From Candidatus Dormiibacterota bacterium (GTDB lineage: Bacteria; Chloroflexota; Dormibacteria; Aeolococcales; Aeolococcaceae): 10,593 nucleotides of DNA. The stretch spans positions 1 to 10,593 of the forward strand of contig JAFALX010000037.1 of NCBI GenBank assembly GCA_019234035.1, in the 5' to 3' direction. Position 1 is the first letter of the stretch. The number at the start of each line of letters is the position of its first letter. Shown piece by piece: positions 6,974-10,593 of this stretch. The translations under genes and the position numbers were made by a program. A model generated the notes under the pieces. It was given only the letters and a program-made list of their open reading frames with translations, was not told where the DNA came from and ran no database searches.

Positions 6974-7208
6974 CCGGACCTCCAGCCCTGGAGGCGGCGA
7001 GTGCCGCTAGGAGGTCAGGGGCGCGCCGTAACCTCCACGCGGGCGTGGCTGGGGACTCTCGCCGTCGTCCATGGGTACCTCAGCACCGCCCGGCCGTGCA
7101 GCGCCTCACGACGTCAAGAGCGACCGGCGGGCTCCGGTCTCATCCACCCGCTGGGCGGGTTGATGTCCCGACGTTCAGCGTGCGCACTGCCTTACGCACC
7201 ACATTCTA
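6974..7208 (-). promoter_or_regulatory. Structured leader of the Nramp-related gene with occluded ribosome-binding site
   Basis: The 271 bases between the MgtE-like and Nramp-related genes hold no gene. A TAGAAT -10-like box (7203-7208) would give a leader of about 220 bases. Inverted repeats follow in transcript order: CATC/ACCCGC with GCGGGT/GATG (7141-7165), GACCGG/CCGGTC (7122-7139), CCACGC/GCGTGG (7035-7048), GCGGC/GCCGC (6994-7007) and CCTCCAG/CTGGAGG (6979-6994). The last one buries the Shine-Dalgarno GGAGG (6979-6983). An upstream GACCTCC (7010-7016) is also fully complementary to the Shine-Dalgarno region GGAGGTC (6977-6983), and a further upstream GGAGGT (7031-7036) can pair with that same GACCTCC. 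These mutually exclusive pairings are typical of translation-controlling leaders. I could not match it to the M-box, yybP-ykoY or other metal riboswitch cores. Confidence 0.5.
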
Positions 7209-7244
7209 CCCACGGGAAGCATGTTCCATCCCGAGACCTCTGTC

Positions 7245-8546
7245 TCAATCGCCCTCTGCTTCCGCACGCCGCCGCCACGAATCGGGCAGCATCGCCTCGA
7301 GCACGTCGTCGACGGTGATGGCGCCGATGATGTGGTTGTCGTCGTCGACGACCGGCGCGCAGGTGAGGTTGAAATCGGCCATGCGCAGCGCCACCTCGGG
7401 GAAGTCGTCATCCGGATGCAGCGACGGCTGACCGGGCTCGATGAGCGCGGTCACGCGCTCATCGTCACCGTGCTGCACCAGGGTGACGAGGGGCACCGAG
7501 CCGCACCAGCGTTGTTCCGCATCGAGGACGAACACCTCGGCGGCGACCTGCTCCAGGACGTCGGCCGTGCGCACCGCCGCGATGGCCTGCCCGACCGTCG
7601 CATCCTCTGAGACTGCGATGAAGTCCGTGGTCATGAGGCCGCCGGCGCTGTCGGAGTTGTAGCCAAGAAGGGCACGAACCTTCGCCTGCTTGCCCGCCGG
7701 CATCAGCGACAGCACGTGCAGCCGCCGGTCCTGGTCGAGCTCTGTGATCAGGTCAGCGGCGTCGTCGGCCTCCATCTCATCGAGCACGGCCGCTGCGTCC
7801 TCGTCCGAGCGGTCGCGAAGGAACTCCACCTGGTGCTCGGTGTCGAGCTCCTCGAAGACCTCGGCCTCGAGCTCGGGATCCGCATGCACCGCCGAGATGA
7901 TCTCCTCGCCCTCCTCGTGCGAGGCCTGCTCCACGATGTCGGCGATCTGCGCTGGGTGCAGGCGCCGCAGGCGCAGCAGCGGCATCAGCAGGCGCGAGGT
8001 GGGCACGTGGCTGACGAACGGCTCCACGTCCTGCCATTCGACGAACGTTCGCGTCTGCTCGCTGTGCGAGCGCATGCCGACGGGCAGAAACCGTCGCAGC
8101 ACGCCGCGCGGGCTCACGTCGACCCCGGCGACATGCCAGGCGCCGTTGCGGGCGAGCTCGATGTCGCGGGCCGTGATCAGCCGGCCGGTGGAGACGCGGA
8201 TCATGCGGCGGTCCAGCACGTCCTGCCGGAGCAGCACCTCGCCCTGGCGGCGCTCGAACCGGAGCAGGTTGAGCGTCTCGCCGGAGAGGTGGACCATCCC
8301 CGGCGCCACGTCGGCGATGCGGTCGCGCGGCACGAAGAGCTGACGCCCGCCGATGCGTCCGACGAGCCCGGTCACGGGCGGCAGGTCGCCGTCGCCGAGC
8401 CGGACGATCACGTCATCGACGCGCCCGAGGCGTTCCCCGGCGCGGTCGACCAGCCGTCCGCCGAGCAGCTCAGCGAGCCAGAGCCGTCTGGCCGGCTCGG
8501 CCGGCTCGGCCGGCGCCGCTGCACCGGCTGGCTGTGAGGTGGCCAT
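7245..8546 (-). CDS. Soluble PRC-barrel / MgtE N-domain / CBS-pair protein, without the MgtE channel
   Basis: The 433-residue protein has no membrane segment. After an Ala/Pro/Glu-rich start come a PRC-barrel domain (about 22-95) and a second PRC-like segment (about 104-180). The MgtE N-domain superhelix follows (about 195-298), recognisable from LHPAQIADIVEQ, the EEL-DTEHQVEFLRD repeats and LDEMEADDAADLI. The SAGGLMT junction comes next, and then two CBS domains (about 303-360 and 367-421) ending in TVDDVLEAMLPD. In MgtE, this acidic N-domain/CBS unit binds Mg2+ and closes the channel when cellular Mg2+ is high; here the chain ends where the channel should begin. It probably senses Mg2+ or nucleotides and acts on a partner, most simply the Nramp-related transporter encoded next on the same strand. 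ATG 8546 is preferred; an in-frame GTG at 8567 is possible, and neither has a clear ribosome-binding site. Farther-upstream codons give low-complexity Arg/Pro sequence. Confidence 0.88.
   Translation of the reverse strand: MATSQPAGAAAPAEPAEPARRLWLAELLGGRLVDRAGERLGRVDDVIVRLGDGDLPPVTGLVGRIGGRQLFVPRDRIADVAPGMVHLSGETLNLLRFERRQGEVLLRQDVLDRRMIRVSTGRLITARDIELARNGAWHVAGVDVSPRGVLRRFLPVGMRSHSEQTRTFVEWQDVEPFVSHVPTSRLLMPLLRLRRLHPAQIADIVEQASHEEGEEIISAVHADPELEAEVFEELDTEHQVEFLRDRSDEDAAAVLDEMEADDAADLITELDQDRRLHVLSLMPAGKQAKVRALLGYNSDSAGGLMTTDFIAVSEDATVGQAIAAVRTADVLEQVAAEVFVLDAEQRWCGSVPLVTLVQHGDDERVTALIEPGQPSLHPDDDFPEVALRMADFNLTCAPVVDDDNHIIGAITVDDVLEAMLPDSWRRRAEAEGD
8491..8517. repeat. Short 9-bp tandem repeat (GCCGGCTCG) within the MgtE-like gene
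   Basis: Two exact copies and one near-copy of GCCGGCTCG encode the alternating Ala-Glu-Pro linker at the N-terminus of the PRC/MgtE_N/CBS protein. Gain or loss of a unit would stay in frame, so linker length could vary among strains. Confidence 0.6.
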
Positions 8547-8575
8547 GTCTGCGGTGGAGTCTGACACCTGACACG

Positions 8576-8599
8576 GGGGGCGGCGGAATGTCCGCCCCC
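8576..8599. promoter_or_regulatory. GC-rich inverted repeat between divergent MgtE-like and signalling genes
   Basis: GGGGGCGG (8576-8583) and CCGCCCCC (8592-8599) form a perfect 8-bp inverted repeat with 8 bases between. A competing GGCGGA-ATG-TCCGCC (8582-8596) is nested in it. It lies in the short region between the divergent starts at 8546 (-) and 8642 (+), about 30 bases upstream of the minus-strand ATG. It could be a 5'-leader hairpin or an operator shared by both genes. No standard -10/-35 pair was found near it. Confidence 0.35.
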
Positions 8600-8641
8600 T
8601 GTCCGCATGCTTGCGCGACAGTGAACCGGGTGCGCGCTCTA

Positions 8642-9220
8642 ATGTCCGTCCTCGTGCCGTTCCCTCCGCTGCGGCAGGAGACGTTGCGAACCGTCGTCGT
8701 CGTGGGGGACCACGGCGAGACCGCGGTCGCACTGCGTGACGCGCTGACGCGGTCGATGGTGGTGGTCCTTGACGCACGGCCTGCTGAGGCGGCGGCGGCG
8801 ATCGCCGTCTGCCGCCCCTGCCCCTGGGCGCTGGTTTGGAGCTCGGCAGCGGACATGCCGGTGGCGCTCGAGGTGCGACCACCCACGTTCGTGCTGGTCT
8901 CGGCGGCGCACGCCGCACCGGCGGGCGTCGCGCCCTCGACCAGCTTCGCCACGCTGCGCTCGCGGCTCCGCGAGATGCTCGCCGCCGAGGTGGGAGGCAT
9001 GCGCCTCGCTCCCGGGGTGGGCGTGGAGATGCCGGGCGGCGTCGTGTCGCGATCTCCATGGCTGCAGGCGCTGGTGTCGGCGCACCCGGCGGGAGTGCCG
9101 GCGCGAGCTGCGCAGGTCCGAGCGGCGCGGTCGCTGCTGCGGGCTCAAGGGGCCGGCTGGACGGTTGCGCGTGGCGCCGACGGCACCATGGCCCTGGTCC
9201 GCATGGAGGCGGCGGCGTGA
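8642..9220 (+). CDS. Pseudo-receiver protein with winged-helix-like C-terminus
   Basis: No named family is certain. The 192-residue protein reads like a response-regulator receiver that has lost its chemistry. TVVVVGDHGETAVALRDAL (about 17-35) matches the beta1/acidic-pocket/alpha1 region but has Asp-His instead of two acids. PWALVWSS (61-68) sits where the phosphorylated Asp should be, with Trp66 or Ser instead. PTFVLVSAA (81-89) fits strand 4. No conserved Lys was found. The C-terminus (about 142-187, LVSAHPAGVPARAAQVRAARSLLRAQG and on) parallels the C-terminal domain of the next protein, with shared LV..HP..V, A..A.R.L and a closing basic/hydrophobic strand, so the two may be diverged duplicates. 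ATG 8642 is chosen without a ribosome-binding site; an in-frame GTG at 8621 is possible. The stop overlaps the next start (GTGA), so the genes are translationally coupled. Confidence 0.65.
   Translation: MSVLVPFPPLRQETLRTVVVVGDHGETAVALRDALTRSMVVVLDARPAEAAAAIAVCRPCPWALVWSSAADMPVALEVRPPTFVLVSAAHAAPAGVAPSTSFATLRSRLREMLAAEVGGMRLAPGVGVEMPGGVVSRSPWLQALVSAHPAGVPARAAQVRAARSLLRAQGAGWTVARGADGTMALVRMEAAA
9205..9209 (+). promoter_or_regulatory. Ribosome-binding site (GGAGG) that fixes the GTG start of the response regulator
   Basis: GGAGG lies inside the end of the preceding gene, 7 bases before the GTG at 9217. That GTG overlaps the preceding TGA by sharing the bases GTGA. This is a strong site in a window where most starts lack one, and it decides the start. 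Confidence 0.7.
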
Positions 9221-9888
9221 GGGCGAACCCCGAGGCGCTGCTCGTCGAGGACGACTCGCGGACGCTCGAGGAGCTGCGGCTGCATTTCGCGCGCAAGCGC
9301 TTCTACCCCCTGGCGGCGCGGAGCGCCACCCGCGCGCTCTCCATGCTCGAGAACAACAGCGAGGCGAGCCGACCCGTGCTCGCGGTCGTCGACTGGGACC
9401 TGCGCCATTCGCCCGAGGCGCACGCGGGCAGGACGTCGGTCGCGGTCCTGGAGCGTCTCTCCCGTGACTTCGGCGAGTGCCTGGTCATCGTGTACTCGCA
9501 GAACATCGACACGTTCGGCGTGCGCAGCGACATCTATCGCGCGCACCCCCGGGCATGGCTGCACGACAAGCGAGACGGACTGCACTCGCTGATCGTGCGC
9601 ATCGACCGCATGCTCGACCAGCAGGTGGGCGACCTCCGCGTGCACGACGGCACTGCTGTGGTGCACATGCCCACGCAGGCGGAGCATCACCATCGCGAGG
9701 CGGTGCGGCTCGTGGTCCACCACCCGGAGATCGTCACGTTCCATTCCGACACCGCGACCAAGGCGGTGCGGCGGTTCGGCGATTGGCTGGAGCATCGTGG
9801 GTCGGCGGTGCGCCTGGTCTCGCTGGGCAACCGCAAGTACCGGCTGCAGACGCCCCAGCCGGCGGCGGGCGTCGTCGCCGATGCATGA
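9217..9888 (+). CDS. Response regulator with receiver and winged-helix-like output domain
   Basis: The 223-residue protein has a complete receiver domain (about 6-125). The acidic pair is Asp12/Asp13 in LLVEDDS, the phosphorylation site is Asp59 in VLAVVDWDL, the switch residue is Ser94 in VIVYSQN, and the conserved lysine is Lys118 in LHDKRDG. It should therefore be phosphorylatable. The C-terminus (about 138-212) resembles an OmpR/PhoB-type winged helix: a GDLRVHDG beta strand, a helical stretch AVRLVVHHPEIV, a helix with AVRRFGDWLEHRG where PhoB-type proteins have v..rLR.kl, and a final hairpin ending GNRKYRLQ. The recognition helix is atypical, so DNA binding is likely but not certain. 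The first residues fall directly on strand 1, so GTG 9217 leaves almost no spare N-terminus. The stop overlaps the next ATG (ATGA). The overlaps on both sides point to one operon with fixed stoichiometry. Confidence 0.82.
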   Translation: MRANPEALLVEDDSRTLEELRLHFARKRFYPLAARSATRALSMLENNSEASRPVLAVVDWDLRHSPEAHAGRTSVAVLERLSRDFGECLVIVYSQNIDTFGVRSDIYRAHPRAWLHDKRDGLHSLIVRIDRMLDQQVGDLRVHDGTAVVHMPTQAEHHHREAVRLVVHHPEIVTFHSDTATKAVRRFGDWLEHRGSAVRLVSLGNRKYRLQTPQPAAGVVADA

Positions 9889-10593
9889 ACCTGACCCTCG
9901 CTGACCTGCGCGCACTGCCGCTGGCCGGCGCGCTGCAATCGCCGGCCGGCTACGTGATCGCGGCGACGCCGGAGTGGCAAGGCGACGGGCCCGGCTCCGC
10001 CTCGTACCCGGTGCGACGCAATCGCTTGGTCGTGTGCGTGGAGCCGGCAGCACCACGATGCCTGGCACTACTGGAACGTCTGCTGAGTGAGCTCGACGCC
10101 GCCGTGGGCGACACGATTCCGCCGCAGTCTTTGCGTGTCCGCATGCTCGCAGCCTCGCTGCGGCTGGTTGCAGGCCGCAGCGTGGACCATGCGACACGTC
10201 GATCGTCACAAGACGTGCTCGAGCTGGCGCTTGCGGGGATTTCGGCGCGCACGACACTCCGAGTCGGCGTCGATGACTGCGATGACTTCGCTGTCAGCGC
10301 AGTTGAAGCAGCGGCGCTCATCCTCGTGCAGCTCGCGGCCAACGCGGAGCGACATGGCGGTGCGCGTGCGGTGCGCATCACCACAGCACCCAACGCATTC
10401 AACGTCGTCTGGCATGGCGCTGCCCCGCACGGCAGACCGGCGACAGCCCGGCGTCGTGACGACCGTGAGCGCTGGGGCATGGGCTTCGCACGCATCGCCG
10501 CCGACGCCATCGGCGCGGTGGTGCAGCCACCCTACGACGCAGGCGACGGCACGGTGGTGTCGACACTCGAGCTCGGCGTGGGCAGGCTGGCGC
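9885..10593 (+). CDS. Histidine-kinase-type ATPase protein (3' truncated by window)
   Basis: The frame is open from the ATG at 9885 (overlapping the preceding TGA) to the end of the window, 236 codons with no stop. The C-terminal part has HATPase_c features: an N-box LILVQLAANAERHGGA, a WHG-AAP segment where the DxG box is expected, RWGMGFARIAADAIGA as the glycine-rich G2 lid, and GDGTVVSTLEL as the last strand. It is thus a GHKL ATPase, probably the kinase partner of the preceding response regulator. The N-terminal 150 residues have no membrane segment, and I cannot find a canonical H-box (H-E/D-[IL]-[RK]-x-P or H-R-V/x-N-x). His-containing VDHATRR at about residue 106 is the only vague candidate, so phosphotransfer may be absent or unusual. 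The DxG box lacks its Asp. No Shine-Dalgarno sequence is seen; translational coupling is likely. Confidence 0.75.
   Translation, partial: MNLTLADLRALPLAGALQSPAGYVIAATPEWQGDGPGSASYPVRRNRLVVCVEPAAPRCLALLERLLSELDAAVGDTIPPQSLRVRMLAASLRLVAGRSVDHATRRSSQDVLELALAGISARTTLRVGVDDCDDFAVSAVEAAALILVQLAANAERHGGARAVRITTAPNAFNVVWHGAAPHGRPATARRRDDRERWGMGFARIAADAIGAVVQPPYDAGDGTVVSTLELGVGRLA

Noticed and set aside
6974..7208. M-box (Mg2+), yybP-ykoY (Mn2+) or c-di-AMP riboswitch in the transporter leader
   Set aside because: A GTGAGGC string resembles part of the M-box core, but the other conserved blocks of these classes were not found by eye. An Infernal search would settle it.
5897..7318. Long open frame of 473 codons on the plus strand opposite the Nramp-related gene
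   Set aside because: It is very rich in Arg, Asp, His and Glu with no domain, and mirrors the codon bias of the transporter on the other strand, whose motifs and helices are clear.
8836..9216. N-terminal extension of the response regulator to a start at 8836
   Set aside because: A GGAGG site places the start at the GTG at 9217, and the extension is Gly/Ala/Arg-rich sequence in a second frame of the preceding gene.
8547..9296. N-terminal extension of the PRC/MgtE_N/CBS protein by up to 250 residues
   Set aside because: The extension is Pro/Arg-rich, has no domain, and overlaps two plus-strand genes with receiver-like motifs. The PRC barrel begins soon after the ATG at 8546.
1..10593. Mobile element, CRISPR array, attachment site, tRNA or rRNA
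   Set aside because: No transposase, integrase or phage motifs, no spaced direct repeats, and no tRNA-like cloverleaf or rRNA sequence were seen. Base composition is even across the window.

Overview
This is a very GC-rich stretch of a bacterial chromosome, about 70% G+C by eye, densely packed with housekeeping and signalling genes. It shows no insertion sequences, phage genes, CRISPR, tRNA or rRNA. The organism is probably an actinomycete-type bacterium. Reasons are the strong G+C bias at third codon positions, at least two genes with a TANNNT -10 box about 7 to 8 bases before the start codon (leaderless transcription, common in Actinomycetota), GTG and TTG starts, and a PRC-barrel/MgtE_N/CBS protein of a kind frequent in that phylum. 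Thermoleophilia/Solirubrobacterales is a reasonable guess but is inference only.

Layout, left to right: the 3' part of gltX (glutamyl-tRNA synthetase, +); a convergent small proline-rich single-pass membrane protein (-); a divergent membrane/GAF/degenerate-GGDEF protein (+); thiD (thiamin pyrimidine kinase, +) followed closely by an NRDE/TANGO2-family protein (+); then, on the minus strand and read right to left, a soluble PRC-barrel + MgtE_N + CBS protein, an Nramp-related metal transporter, and a stand-alone cyclic-nucleotide-binding-domain protein; finally a tightly overlapping plus-strand set: a receiver-like protein lacking the phosphorylation site, a response regulator with all phosphorylation residues, and a histidine-kinase-type ATPase that runs off the window.

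The two most interesting parts lie in the right half. First, the regulatory (Mg-sensing) half of an MgtE channel is encoded without its membrane half, directly upstream of an Nramp-family transporter whose metal site (DAGG and APW in place of DPGN and MPH) looks like the Mg-transporting Nramp-related group. The 271-base leader of the transporter gene is full of inverted repeats, and its Shine-Dalgarno sequence can pair with two alternative upstream anti-Shine-Dalgarno segments. This suggests a split Mg2+ uptake system with RNA-level control. Second, the three-gene signalling operon seems to contain a duplicated receiver/winged-helix pair, one copy of which has lost its phosphorylation chemistry, plus an ATPase without an obvious phospho-accepting histidine.

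In the left half, the GGDEF protein has lost the GGDEF signature and the guanine-binding residues but keeps the RxxD inhibitory site. It is therefore more likely a membrane c-di-GMP receptor than a cyclase.
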